Below are positions 15,772 through 24,226 of a stretch of DNA of 64,000 nucleotides, one piece after another. The position numbers were made by a program, and so were the translations under genes. Positions within the stretch are counted from its first letter, which is position 1, and each line of letters opens with the position of its first letter. The DNA is from Bacteroidota bacterium (GTDB lineage Bacteria; Bacteroidota; Bacteroidia; Sphingobacteriales; Sphingobacteriaceae): the NCBI GenBank assembly GCA_023450085.1, contig JAEXHI010000030.1, positions 186,001 to 250,000 on the forward strand, written 5' to 3'. The notes below the pieces were generated by a model that saw nothing but the letters and a program-made list of their open reading frames with translations, was not told where the DNA came from and searched no databases.

Positions 15772-18700
15772 ATGGGCAACAACTATAGTTTACTTATATC
15801 AAAAATCAATGAGTTCACCCGAAAGTTTTACCTCAATAAACTTTTGCGAGGGAGCATATATGCCGCTGCACTTATTTTAAGCCTCTATCTATGTCTATTC
15901 GTTTGGATTTTCTATACCTATCCAAGCATCTCCACCAAAACCCTTCTTTTCTTCTCTTTTATTGCCGTTTCATTGCTGGCAATTGGTTTGTGGATTGTTA
16001 AACCCGCGCTTTCTTATTTCAAACTCAGTAAAACCATAGGATTAGAAGACGCTGCAAATTTAATAGGAAACCATTTCTTTAATGTTAAGGATAGATTACT
16101 GAACACTTTACAACTAAAAGAGCTGGCTGATAATTCACCACAAAACAGTGCACTTATTTTAGCAGGGATAGATCAGAAAATAAACGAGCTAAAACCCATC
16201 CCCTTTTCTACCGCCATTAATTTGGGCGACAATAAAAAACACATCAAATATATTGCGCTTCCCTTGGCCATCATTTTACTGATTGGCATTTTAGCGCCCG
16301 CCATTTTAAGAGAAGGGACCAGTAGTTTCATACGTTATAACCAAGAAGTAGTGCCACAAGCTCCATTCCTGTTTGTGGTAGAAAACCGCAATTTAAATGT
16401 TACGCAGGGCGATGACCTGACCATTAAGCTCAAACTAACTGGCGATGAATTTCCACAAGATATTTATCTGGAAGATGGGGTGAACAGCTATAAATTAGAA
16501 AAGCAGGACATCAGCCATTTTAGCCATACTTTCAAGAACATTCAAAAAGACAAGGCCATCCGTTTTTCTGGTGGAGGATTTAGTTCTACCAGCCATACCG
16601 TTAGTGTAAAACCACGCCCTTCTTTACTACATTTGAGCGCCACTTTAACTTATCCAGCTTATCTCAATAGAAAAGCCGAAGAAATTCCCAATGTTGGTGA
16701 TTTACTTATTCCCGAAGGGACAAAAGTGAATTGGAAATTGAAGACCGAAAACAGCGAGGAAATCAGTTTTATTATACAACAAAAAACCCATCAGCTCCAA
16801 GTTGAAGATAACCAAGCAAGCTTTGCTGCAACCATCAAGGCCAACGGGAATTATCAAATCGTACCCAAAAACAAATACGTAAGTCTGCGGGATTCGTTAA
16901 GCCACCAGCTAACCGTAATCGTAGATCAATATCCAACCATTTCGGTAACTGAAACACCAGATAGTTTAAGCAGTAAAGCCCTATATTTTAACGGTGTGGT
17001 GAATGACGACTACGGCTTTTCGTCCTTAAAATTCAAATATCAAATCAAGGAACAAAACAAGGTGATAGCACAAGGCTCAAAAACCCTTGCCATTAAAAAC
17101 AATCAAACCGAGAATACTTTTTTCCATTTTTGGAACCTAAATGAGCTCAATGCCAAGCCTGGGCAAAGCATTGAATATTTCTTTGAAATTGCAGATAACG
17201 ATGGTGTAAATGGTGCCAAAGTTACCCGTTCGGAAATTAAAACCTACCAAGCGCCCACTCAACAACAAATTGCTGAAAAATTGGCCGAAGGAAGTCAGTC
17301 GCTAAAACAAAAAATGGAACAAACCATTAAGCTAGCGAACAGTATCGAAAAAGAAAGCAAAAAATTAAGCGAAAGCTTGTTAGATAAAAAGCAGCTTAAT
17401 TTTGAAGATAAAAAACAGATTGAGCAATTACTGGACAAACAAAAGCAGCTGGACGAAGCCGTAAAAGACATCAAAGCTCAAAACGAAAAAAACAATTTTG
17501 ATAAACAGGAAAATAATGCACTGAACGAAGAGCTTAAAGAAAAACAGAAAAAGATAGATGATCTCTTCAACAACGTATTAGACGAAAAGACAAAAGAGCT
17601 GCTACAAAAGCTTCAGCAACTCATGGACCGAAACAACAAGGACCAAACCCGCAATGAGCTTTCCAAAATGCAAATGGACAATAAGTCGGTAAAAAATGAG
17701 TTGGACCGCATTCTTGAACTTTACAAACAACTGGAGTTTGAACAGAACCTGCAAAACAAGATTGATCGCTTGAACGAAATGGCCAAGCAACAAAAAGACT
17801 TATCAGAAAAAAGCAAGGATAAGAACGCTTCTTCTCAAGATATCAAAGAGAAACAAGACCAACTCAATAAGGACTTTAAAGACTTAAAAAAAGAACTTCA
17901 AAACTTGGACAAGCAAAATCAAGCGTTGGAGCGTCCGAACGATTATAAAAACCCAGAGAAGGAAACGAATCAAATCGAGAAAAACCAACAGGATAGCAAA
18001 GACCAGCTTGATCAAAACAACAAGCAAAAAGCTTCTGAAAAGCAACAGCAAGCTGCCCAACAAATGCAACAATTGGCCCAACAAATGCAAGAGCAACAAC
18101 AAGCTGGAGCCGAACAAGAGGACAAGGTAAATGCGCAAGAACTTCGCAAGCTGTTAGAAAACTTGCTAAGCACTTCTTTTGAGCAAGAAAAAGTGATGGA
18201 GTCTTTCCGTAAAATGAGCGCTTCTGATCCTGCTTATGTGCAGCAAGCGCAAAAGCAAAACATGATACGGGATAATATGAAAACCATTGCTGATAGTCTT
18301 TTCTCCTTGAGCAAGCGGGTTCCGCAAATAGAAAGCACCGTAAATACGGAAGTGGAGAAAATCAACTTTAATATTGGTAAGGCTATCGATTTGCTGGGAG
18401 ACAGAAGAACTGGAGAGGCCAATCGCTCGCAACAGTTTGCCATGACTTCCCTTAACAATTTAGCATTGATGCTTAACGAAGCTTTGGAACAACTACAAAA
18501 TGCCATGAAAAATGCCAAAAGCGGGAAAGGCAAACAGAAACAAGGCATGCAACAATTGCAACAAATGCAAGAGCAGCTGAATAAAAATATGCAGCAAGCC
18601 AAGGATAAAATGGAACGTGAGGGTAATCAGGGCTCAGTACCAAAAGGCCAAATGAGCCAAGAGTTTGCCAAAATGGCCCAACAACAGCAAATGATTAGGG

Positions 18701-19086
18701 AAGCCTTGGAAAAAATCAACAAGGAAGACAATAAGGACGGTAAAGGAGCCATGGGCAATTTGAACCAAGCCATACAGGAAATGAAGCAATCTGAATTGGA
18801 TTTGGTAAATAAGCGTATTACCCAAGAAACGCTTAGAAGGCAAAAAAATTTAGTGGTTAAAATGTTGGATGCAGAAAAAGCGCAACGAGAGCAGGATCAG
18901 GATTCAAAACGAGAAAGCAATGCGGCAAAACAGTTTCCTCCATCCTATCAGCAAATGTTGGATAAATTCAACAAAAGCATGCAGAGTGAAAGTGAGCTGA
19001 TTCAAAAACTTCCTCCTAACCTCAATTATTACTATAAAAACAAAGTAGCCGAATATTTTAGATTGCTAAATTCTACAAAAAAATAA
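15772..19086 (+). CDS. DUF4175-family membrane-anchored coiled-coil protein
   Basis: The 1104-aa protein has two N-terminal transmembrane segments (about 22-45 and 52-72) and a third near 163-180. An extracytoplasmic Ig-like region follows (about 200-480), then an extensive Lys/Gln/Asn-rich coiled coil (about 490-1000) with runs such as QQQAAQQMQQLAQQMQEQQQ. The C-terminus has PPSYQQMLDKFNKSM. This matches the large DUF4175 proteins of Bacteroidota, often encoded beside ybeY. Function is unknown; an envelope structural role is plausible. GAA/CAA-rich codons make the antisense strand open in long false frames. Confidence 0.85.
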   Translation: MGNNYSLLISKINEFTRKFYLNKLLRGSIYAAALILSLYLCLFVWIFYTYPSISTKTLLFFSFIAVSLLAIGLWIVKPALSYFKLSKTIGLEDAANLIGNHFFNVKDRLLNTLQLKELADNSPQNSALILAGIDQKINELKPIPFSTAINLGDNKKHIKYIALPLAIILLIGILAPAILREGTSSFIRYNQEVVPQAPFLFVVENRNLNVTQGDDLTIKLKLTGDEFPQDIYLEDGVNSYKLEKQDISHFSHTFKNIQKDKAIRFSGGGFSSTSHTVSVKPRPSLLHLSATLTYPAYLNRKAEEIPNVGDLLIPEGTKVNWKLKTENSEEISFIIQQKTHQLQVEDNQASFAATIKANGNYQIVPKNKYVSLRDSLSHQLTVIVDQYPTISVTETPDSLSSKALYFNGVVNDDYGFSSLKFKYQIKEQNKVIAQGSKTLAIKNNQTENTFFHFWNLNELNAKPGQSIEYFFEIADNDGVNGAKVTRSEIKTYQAPTQQQIAEKLAEGSQSLKQKMEQTIKLANSIEKESKKLSESLLDKKQLNFEDKKQIEQLLDKQKQLDEAVKDIKAQNEKNNFDKQENNALNEELKEKQKKIDDLFNNVLDEKTKELLQKLQQLMDRNNKDQTRNELSKMQMDNKSVKNELDRILELYKQLEFEQNLQNKIDRLNEMAKQQKDLSEKSKDKNASSQDIKEKQDQLNKDFKDLKKELQNLDKQNQALERPNDYKNPEKETNQIEKNQQDSKDQLDQNNKQKASEKQQQAAQQMQQLAQQMQEQQQAGAEQEDKVNAQELRKLLENLLSTSFEQEKVMESFRKMSASDPAYVQQAQKQNMIRDNMKTIADSLFSLSKRVPQIESTVNTEVEKINFNIGKAIDLLGDRRTGEANRSQQFAMTSLNNLALMLNEALEQLQNAMKNAKSGKGKQKQGMQQLQQMQEQLNKNMQQAKDKMEREGNQGSVPKGQMSQEFAKMAQQQQMIREALEKINKEDNKDGKGAMGNLNQAIQEMKQSELDLVNKRITQETLRRQKNLVVKMLDAEKAQREQDQDSKRESNAAKQFPPSYQQMLDKFNKSMQSESELIQKLPPNLNYYYKNKVAEYFRLLNSTKK

Positions 19087-19092
19087 TCCTCT

Positions 19093-19137
19093 CGTCATCG
19101 AAAGACACCGCTTGGACAAGCCTTTCTCGCAATGACG
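19093..19137. repeat. REP-like imperfect inverted repeat
   Basis: CGTCAT at 19093-19098 is mirrored by ATGACG at 19132-19137 around a GC-richer core (ACCGCTTGG). It resembles the dispersed short palindromic elements that begin GTCAT and end ATGAC elsewhere in the window (30397-30494). Confidence 0.5.
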
Positions 19138-19187
19138 GATTTTTATGGTTTAGGCCTTGCTTTCGAAAACTATCCGTTTTGATTTTT

Positions 19188-19195
19188 TACTTTTG
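19188..19195 (+). promoter_or_regulatory. candidate -7 element for ybeY
   Basis: TACTTTTG at 19188-19195 matches TAnnTTTG exactly and lies 17 bp before the ATG. No convincing -33 TTG at the usual distance is visible. Confidence 0.3.
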
Positions 19196-19212
19196 CTTTT
19201 TAACTTATCCCC

Positions 19213-19632
19213 ATGTCAAAAATCAATTTCTTTACAGAAGAGACCAGCTATAACCTTAAAGGAAAAACCGCCATTAGAAAATGGATCACCGAAACGATCC
19301 TTAATGAAGGCTATGTTTTAAATGAACTGAACTTTATTTTTTGCTCTGACGAATATTTACTGCGTGTAAACCAAGATTTCCTTCAACATGACTATTATAC
19401 CGACGTAATCACTTTTGATAACTCAGAGGAGCTTAAAACGATTTTAGGGGATATTTTTATCAGCATTGATAGAGTGAAGGACAACGCCAAGCAAAATAAG
19501 GTATCTACGCACGATGAATTATGCCGCATTATCATCCACGGTACCTTGCACCTATTGGGCTATAGAGACAAAACCAAAAAAGCCAAGCTAGAGATGACCG
19601 CTAAGGAGGATTTTTACTTAAACAGAAGGTAA
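19213..19632 (+). CDS. ybeY: YbeY, rRNA maturation endoribonuclease
   Basis: The 139-aa protein has the zinc-site block HGTLHLLGYRD (His109, His113, Asp119) and the upstream HDYYTDVITFD segment. Canonical YbeY has HGxLHLxGYDH with a third His. Here that position is replaced by Arg-Asp-Lys, so Asp119 may be the third ligand, a variant I believe is common in Bacteroidota. YbeY acts in 16S rRNA 3'-end processing and ribosome quality control. It stands 126 bp after the DUF4175 gene. Confidence 0.9.
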   Translation: MSKINFFTEETSYNLKGKTAIRKWITETILNEGYVLNELNFIFCSDEYLLRVNQDFLQHDYYTDVITFDNSEELKTILGDIFISIDRVKDNAKQNKVSTHDELCRIIIHGTLHLLGYRDKTKKAKLEMTAKEDFYLNRR

Positions 19633-19679
19633 ACTTTCGTTTCTACTCATCTCCAAATCATTCTTTTTTACAGGTTTAA

Positions 19680-19823
19680 CATTGTTTTCAAATTAGGTTC
19701 TCTCCGGAATTTTTAGAGGATAGCTTTGACATCGATTTGACTGTGCTTACCAATAACCTGATGAAAAAAGCAAAAGGAATTGAGTTTAATAAAATTAGTC
19801 CGTTCCTCTTTTTGTCATTCTGA
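19680..19823 (+). pseudogene. possible gene fragment, about 47 codons, no start
   Basis: A plus-strand frame from 19680 to a TGA at 19821 reads protein-like (FSPEFLEDSFDIDL and LMKKAKGIEFNKISP) but has no start codon at its beginning; a stop lies just upstream. It could be a remnant of an AraC-type regulator N-terminal region, but that is a guess. It lies between ybeY and repeat elements, consistent with a decayed insertion. Confidence 0.35.
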
Positions 19824-19839
19824 GCGCAGCGAAGAATCT
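19814..19839. repeat. dispersed repeat fragment of the GTCATTCTGAGCG type
   Basis: GTCATTCTGAGCG followed by CAGCGAAGAATCT is one half of a repeat type seen between genes in many Bacteroidota. A related full-length copy with both ends lies at 30397-30494. It abuts a long perfect hairpin at 19849-19881. Confidence 0.55.
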
Positions 19840-19848
19840 ATTTTTTTC

Positions 19849-19885
19849 AGACTTACGAAGTTTTTGAAACTTCGTAAGTCTTTTA
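19849..19885 (+). terminator. long perfect hairpin with T-tract
   Basis: AGACTTACGAAGTTT (19849-19863) and its exact complement at 19867-19881 form a 15-bp perfect stem with loop TTG, followed by TTTT. It could terminate plus-strand transcripts, and it lies just past the stop of the minus-strand PepSY gene. A related degenerate copy is at 59401-59430, so it also behaves as a dispersed repeat. Confidence 0.7.
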
Positions 19886-19891
19886 AATACC

Positions 19892-20512
19892 CTAGGGCAC
19901 AAAAATCAAGTAAATCAGATAGCTTAAAACTAGTCCTAAAACAGCGGTAACAATTCCGGTAACTCGTTTCTTTTTGATAAAAAGTAACAAGATCAATCCT
20001 GTTAAAGAAACGATGATGAGGAAAATAGCAGAAATATCAATTACCCAGCTCCAACCCTTTCCCGAATCTCTGCCTTTGTGCAAATCGTTCCAAAGTGCAA
20101 CTACTCCTTTTTTGATTTCAGCAACCTCGTAATCGCCTTTTTCACGATCAATGAAAACATCAGCCGAATAAGCCGGTCCTTTAAAAGTAATGCTCACATC
20201 GTAGTCTTCTATCCTAAAATCGCTGACAGAACCTTTCAGCTTGTATTTGCTTCGTAAAAACTCGACAATTTCCAATTTGGCAATCTTATTGGTGTCGGAC
20301 TGATTTACCCATTGTACGTTCAATTTTCCCTTATGCTTTTCCTCTACCTGTTTTTCGGCCCCAAACCAGGTTGGATGGTTAAGTGTTAATCCCGTAAAAG
20401 AAAAGAACAGGACAATGGCAAAACTCACCATTGAAAGATAGATATGCAACCAGCGAGATAATTTGGCAACCTCTTTTTTAGCGCTTCCTGCTTTTGTCTT
20501 TTTCGTACTCAA
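19892..20512 (-). CDS. PepSY-associated transmembrane protein
   Basis: The 206-aa protein has three membrane segments: about residues 24-45 (LHIYLSMVSFAIVLFFSFTG), 155-178 and 184-204. A periplasmic PepSY-like region with DVFIDREKGDYEV and LWNDLHKGRDSGKGWSW lies between them. The start is TTG at 20512, 3 bp after the stop of the upstream gene; the first internal ATG lies inside the first membrane helix, so TTG is preferred. PepSY-TM proteins are commonly linked to iron uptake or to flavin/heme redox at the membrane. It is coupled to the ApbE-DUF2271 gene. Confidence 0.82.
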   Translation of the reverse strand: MSTKKTKAGSAKKEVAKLSRWLHIYLSMVSFAIVLFFSFTGLTLNHPTWFGAEKQVEEKHKGKLNVQWVNQSDTNKIAKLEIVEFLRSKYKLKGSVSDFRIEDYDVSITFKGPAYSADVFIDREKGDYEVAEIKKGVVALWNDLHKGRDSGKGWSWVIDISAIFLIIVSLTGLILLLFIKKKRVTGIVTAVLGLVLSYLIYLIFVP

Positions 20513-20515
20513 ATC

Positions 20516-22033
20516 TTATTTCTTTTTACCAAACTCAAAACTTGCTGCAGAAACCTCTACGTTACCCGCGTTAGTTGCTTTAACTGGAGCCTTCTTCAAA
20601 TCTAACGCCTGACGAATGATTTCATTGGTGCCATGTTCTTTTGCCGTTTCAATCATCACGGTATATTTTCCTTGCGGCACATAGTTTCCTTGATCATCTT
20701 TTCCATCCCACTTTACGATATAGCTTCCTGGGTTCCGAGTAGCTCCAGTTACCGAAGCATAATTATCTTTATCTGCTTTAAAGCGCTCGCCATTAATACG
20801 ATACCAGTTTCTCAAATCAGGAATCCAGTTGGTTTTCCTGTACCACAAAGCCAAATTCCTCACCGATTCGCGTTTTTCATTTTCCACCCAAATCACCGCG
20901 TATGGTCGGTGGCTATTATCCTCAATGGCATTGAATTTAAAACTGATGGTCAATTCAAATTTCGGATCCCATAGTTTCTGATTTTCAGCATAAGGAGATT
21001 TTGTTACTTCTTTAACCGCTTCTATCTTGTTTGGCACCACATATTCATTCCAATTTTTGCTAGTAAAAACCTTACCATCTTTAGTTACAATCAGAAATTC
21101 CGCATTTGATTTCTCCGCTAAATCTTTACTCTCTTTCAATGTCAGAATATTAAAAGCGGTGGCCAAAGCACCAGCATCTACGGCATTTTCAGCAATTACT
21201 GTAGCACTAATGATTTCTTCTACAGGTTTCCCTGTTCTTGGATCAATAATGTGTGAATACCAATTTTTGCCAATCTGCTCTCCCCTACGATAATTTCCAC
21301 TGGTAGCTACTGCTTTATTTCTCACCAAAAGTTTGGTAAGTGGTGCATCGTTTTCAGCATTTTCAAGCGGATTAGTTACGTGAATTAAATCTGTATCATT
21401 GCCCTTCGTTACCAGATCTCCCCCAATATTCACCACCACATTTTCAATATTCTCTGTTGTTAGTGCAGCGTCACATGCTTTGTTAATGATATAACTTTTG
21501 GCAAATGAATTCATCACCAAAGGAACCTGATCTAACCTGGTTGCAGTTAAGTCTGCTGTATTTAACAGATAATGCTTACGCTGCATCTTTGAAACCACTT
21601 CTCTAAGCATTTCTTTTGAGGGATTATTTTGTTTCAAAGCAGCTTCATGCCAAAGCTTACTTGCCATGGCTACCGAAGGATCTAAAGCACCATGAGTTTG
21701 TTGTTTCCATTGATCAAATAAACTCAGCATTTCAAAAAGTTCCTTTGAAACTTTTACGGGCTTATTCAAATCGCTTTTCATCCACCTGCTAAACTCGCTG
21801 TTACTGTGGTATGCGCTAAAGATATCCGACAGTCTATTGATTTCCTTTAATGCAGCCTGTTCTGCCTTAGCTACTTCTGTTTCAGAAGTGCTTACGATTT
21901 TAAACTGCAAAGAAGTCCCCAAAACATTCTCATGATTAGAAACATATAACTGTGACTTTAATGGCTTGATTTCCTCACGAGGCTGATAGCCAATAAGGGT
22001 TAAAGCCGTAAAAACGGTGGCTAGTATTTTCAC
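20516..22033 (-). CDS. ApbE (FAD:protein FMN transferase) fused to DUF2271
   Basis: I start at GTG 22033 (VKILATVFTALTLIGYQ, signal-peptide-like); a TTG at 22042 is the alternative, and no ATG is available. Residues about 35-340 form an ApbE domain: VVNIGGDLVTKG, SGNYRR, HIIDPRTGKP and DAGALATAFN. Residues about 355-490 are DUF2271-like (AVIWVENEKRES, VKWDGKDDQGNYVPQGKYTV). ApbE attaches FMN to Ser/Thr of periplasmic redox proteins. The fusion with DUF2271 and the following PepSY gene suggests an extracytoplasmic flavin-dependent electron pathway. No FMN-acceptor protein is obvious nearby. Confidence 0.85.
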   Translation of the reverse strand: MKILATVFTALTLIGYQPREEIKPLKSQLYVSNHENVLGTSLQFKIVSTSETEVAKAEQAALKEINRLSDIFSAYHSNSEFSRWMKSDLNKPVKVSKELFEMLSLFDQWKQQTHGALDPSVAMASKLWHEAALKQNNPSKEMLREVVSKMQRKHYLLNTADLTATRLDQVPLVMNSFAKSYIINKACDAALTTENIENVVVNIGGDLVTKGNDTDLIHVTNPLENAENDAPLTKLLVRNKAVATSGNYRRGEQIGKNWYSHIIDPRTGKPVEEIISATVIAENAVDAGALATAFNILTLKESKDLAEKSNAEFLIVTKDGKVFTSKNWNEYVVPNKIEAVKEVTKSPYAENQKLWDPKFELTISFKFNAIEDNSHRPYAVIWVENEKRESVRNLALWYRKTNWIPDLRNWYRINGERFKADKDNYASVTGATRNPGSYIVKWDGKDDQGNYVPQGKYTVMIETAKEHGTNEIIRQALDLKKAPVKATNAGNVEVSAASFEFGKKK

Positions 22034-22143
22034 GATGATCAATTTAATTTAAGACCGAAGCCAAAGTTAGCGGGTTGCAATGATATTCATGACAGATTTA
22101 TCATTTTTCTCCACGATGAGTCCAAATTTAAATTTTTGACAAT

Positions 22144-22194
22144 CCCGTTGGTCGAAAAATTACACCCGTTGGTCGAAACTTTACTCGCGGTGGT
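22144..22194. promoter_or_regulatory. three 9-bp direct repeats at 21-bp spacing (LytTR-like operator)
   Basis: CCCGTTGGT at 22144 and at 22165 are identical and CGCGGTGGT at 22186 matches 7 of 9. The start-to-start distance is 21 bp in both cases, placing them on one face of the helix. A further GTTGG at 22207 is out of register by 3 bp. Spacing and the GTTNGT-like core resemble LytTR-family binding sites. They lie about 110 bp upstream of the DUF2807 gene and about 110 bp upstream of the divergent ApbE gene. The rest of the 22034-22303 gap shows nothing clear. Confidence 0.6.
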
Positions 22195-22303
22195 ATAAAA
22201 CAGCCGGTTGGCGTGCAACTTTTTTGGCCTTTGGAGGTCTTATAGATGTAACAAGTTTACAAAAACACAGAAAAATTAAATAACGATATAAAAAACACAC
22301 AAT

Positions 22304-22936
22304 ATGAAAACCGCTATCAAAAATCTATTCGCAGCCATCTTAACAGTAGCTATCAGTGCAAGTGCTCCAGCTTTCGTAAATGCTAAGGAAGCACAAAAAG
22401 TAACCGTACTTAGCTCCGTTAAAAACTTCAATAAACTGAACGTTTCTGGTAATGTAGAAGTTATTTTAGTTCAAAGCGCTAATCCAAGCGTACAAGTTTA
22501 CGACAACTACTATGCTAAAAATGCATTGGTACAAGAGAAAGACGGCGAGTTAAGAATTAGTTCTTTTGATAAAGAAACTTTAACAGTGGTTGTTTACGCT
22601 AGTCAATTGAATGAAATTACCGCTAGTGATAAAGCAACTGTTAAAACAAATGGCAAATTCAACACCTTAAACTTAGAGGTTAACTTGAAAGATCAAGCAA
22701 AGGCAACGTTGAACACCAACACCATCGACTTATTTGCTAAAGTAAATGACAAAGCTAGTTTAAACTTAAGCGGATCAACTACAGATTACAATGCAGTAAT
22801 TGGCAGTTTAGCTTCATTAAGCTCTGAAAAATTCTCTGCAGAAAATAGCAGTATTCAATCTAAAAATACTGCAGTAGCTCAAAAACAATCAGTAAGTAAC
22901 TCTTTACCTACCGAGGACATTTTGACCTTGTTTTAA
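22304..22936 (+). CDS. secreted DUF2807 (GIN-domain) beta-helix-like protein
   Basis: The 210-aa protein has a signal peptide ending at about VNAK. The DUF2807 pattern is present: FNKLNVSGNVEVILVQS near the N-terminus, then alternating short strands (ITASDKATVKTNGKF, LNLEVNLKDQAKATLN, NDKASLNLSGSTTDYNAV) typical of a right-handed beta-helix. Family members are exported by Bacteroidota and have unknown function. The copy is shorter than average. A terminator follows. Confidence 0.82.
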   Translation: MKTAIKNLFAAILTVAISASAPAFVNAKEAQKVTVLSSVKNFNKLNVSGNVEVILVQSANPSVQVYDNYYAKNALVQEKDGELRISSFDKETLTVVVYASQLNEITASDKATVKTNGKFNTLNLEVNLKDQAKATLNTNTIDLFAKVNDKASLNLSGSTTDYNAVIGSLASLSSEKFSAENSSIQSKNTAVAQKQSVSNSLPTEDILTLF

Positions 22937-22980
22937 AATTCATATACACACATATAAATTTAGTTTAGTTTTAGTTAATC

Positions 22981-23010
22981 AAGCGGGTGGATGCCCGCTT
23001 TTCTTTTTTA
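22981..23010 (+). terminator. intrinsic terminator after the DUF2807 gene
   Basis: AAGCGGG (22981-22987), loop TGGATG, CCCGCTT (22994-23000), then a T-rich tail. The 7-bp stem is perfect. Confidence 0.85.
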
Positions 23011-23106
23011 TCACCTTTTTGTGGAACAGCCACATCCAAGAAAAGAAAGAGGGTAAAGCTCTAAAAAAAATGGCTATATTGGGAGTTATTTTTATTTCAA
23101 CCAAAT

Positions 23107-23793
23107 ATGAAAATAGCGTATTCACTAAAACAAAAAACCAAGATAGCTTTCTTACTTTTCCTAATTATGGCCTGTACAATTCTGATCCGCGTATTGGAAG
23201 ATAGAAGTATTAAGAACATGGAAAAGGCTTTTTCATCACTTTACAATGACAGGTTAGTTCCCGCCACAGATATTTTCTACATCTCTGAAAAGTTATATGC
23301 CAAGCGTTTTCTATTGGAAACCTTTGTTTACAGTGATAAAAACAAGCTCAGTCCCCAACAGTTAAACGATAAATTAAAAGGCTACGATAAAGAAATAGAC
23401 ACACTTTTAGCAAAGTACGAAAAGACATTTTTAGTAAAGAACGAGAAAAACCATTTAACTGAACTAAAAGTTAAACTACTTGAAAATAAAGTTCTGGAAA
23501 AAAACATTTTATTGAATGCAGGTGTATTAGAAAAAACCTCACTCAGAAGCTTATACGATAGCAGTGCCGAGCAATCTTTCACTGCCATCTCGAGCTTACT
23601 TTCGCAACTCACCAAAATACAAACAGTAGTTGGCGAACAGCTCAAAGAAGAATCTCAGAAAATTGTGATGGGCACCAATCTATATTCTACGCTTCAATTA
23701 ATTCTGGCCATCATTATTGGTGTACTGATCGTTTCTATCATTTTTGCTTCCAATGTAATGAATATCAGAAACGACAAGTTCAATTTGAATTAG
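23107..23793 (+). CDS. membrane protein with 4-helix-bundle sensory domain and no output domain
   Basis: The 228-aa protein has an N-terminal transmembrane helix (about 12-28) and a C-terminal one (about 194-216), with an all-helical extracytoplasmic region between. The layout, including the proximal LYNDRLVPATDIFYISE segment, matches the four-helix-bundle sensory domain of methyl-accepting chemotaxis proteins and related histidine kinases. After the second helix only about 12 residues remain, so there is no HAMP, kinase or MCP signalling domain. No frameshift into such a domain is visible. The next gene starts 6 bp downstream. Confidence 0.75.
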   Translation: MKIAYSLKQKTKIAFLLFLIMACTILIRVLEDRSIKNMEKAFSSLYNDRLVPATDIFYISEKLYAKRFLLETFVYSDKNKLSPQQLNDKLKGYDKEIDTLLAKYEKTFLVKNEKNHLTELKVKLLENKVLEKNILLNAGVLEKTSLRSLYDSSAEQSFTAISSLLSQLTKIQTVVGEQLKEESQKIVMGTNLYSTLQLILAIIIGVLIVSIIFASNVMNIRNDKFNLN

Positions 23794-23799
23794 GCTGAA

Positions 23800-24087
23800 A
23801 TGAAAGCTAAGCCCAAAAAACTACATCTATTAGTCCTATTTATAAGCACAATAGCTTCTTGGTTATTAGCGACATCCGCAGATTTAAATAAATTAGAACT
23901 AGGGGCTTTATTCAACATCTTTTTTCCACCGATACTTGGGGCTATCTCCTTCTTATTTTTCCTGACAACCTGCATTGTTTCCACAAATGAAAAAATCAGG
24001 TTATTCTCGTTAATCTTCTGCTGTTTAATCAACCTCTATTTAGGCCTAAGCTTTCGCTTCAACATCCCATTTTTCTCCTTGTTTTAA
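23800..24087 (+). CDS. small hydrophobic membrane protein
   Basis: The 95-aa protein is almost entirely hydrophobic, with three likely transmembrane segments (about 8-24, 35-57, 66-84) and a Lys-rich N-terminus (MKAKPKKLH). I do not recognise a family. It begins 6 bp after the 4-helix-bundle gene, suggesting that the two are translated together and may interact. The following 139 bp up to the ABC-F gene show only a possible -7 element TACTTTTG at 24182. Confidence 0.6.
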   Translation: MKAKPKKLHLLVLFISTIASWLLATSADLNKLELGALFNIFFPPILGAISFLFFLTTCIVSTNEKIRLFSLIFCCLINLYLGLSFRFNIPFFSLF

Positions 24088-24226
24088 CTCGCTGCAACAA
24101 CAAGCTTGACATCTATTGGTAATTTTTGCAGACTTAACAACTAATCTACTAGCCGTAAACCATTAAGCAGTTTATAATCCGTACTTTTGCTACAATTTTT
24201 GATTATATAATTCGTTTCAAATCACC

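Noticed and set aside
18234..18602. Cys/Leu-rich antisense frames within the DUF4175 gene
   Set aside because: The Gln/Lys-rich coiled coil gives long open antisense frames by composition; no independent signals support them.
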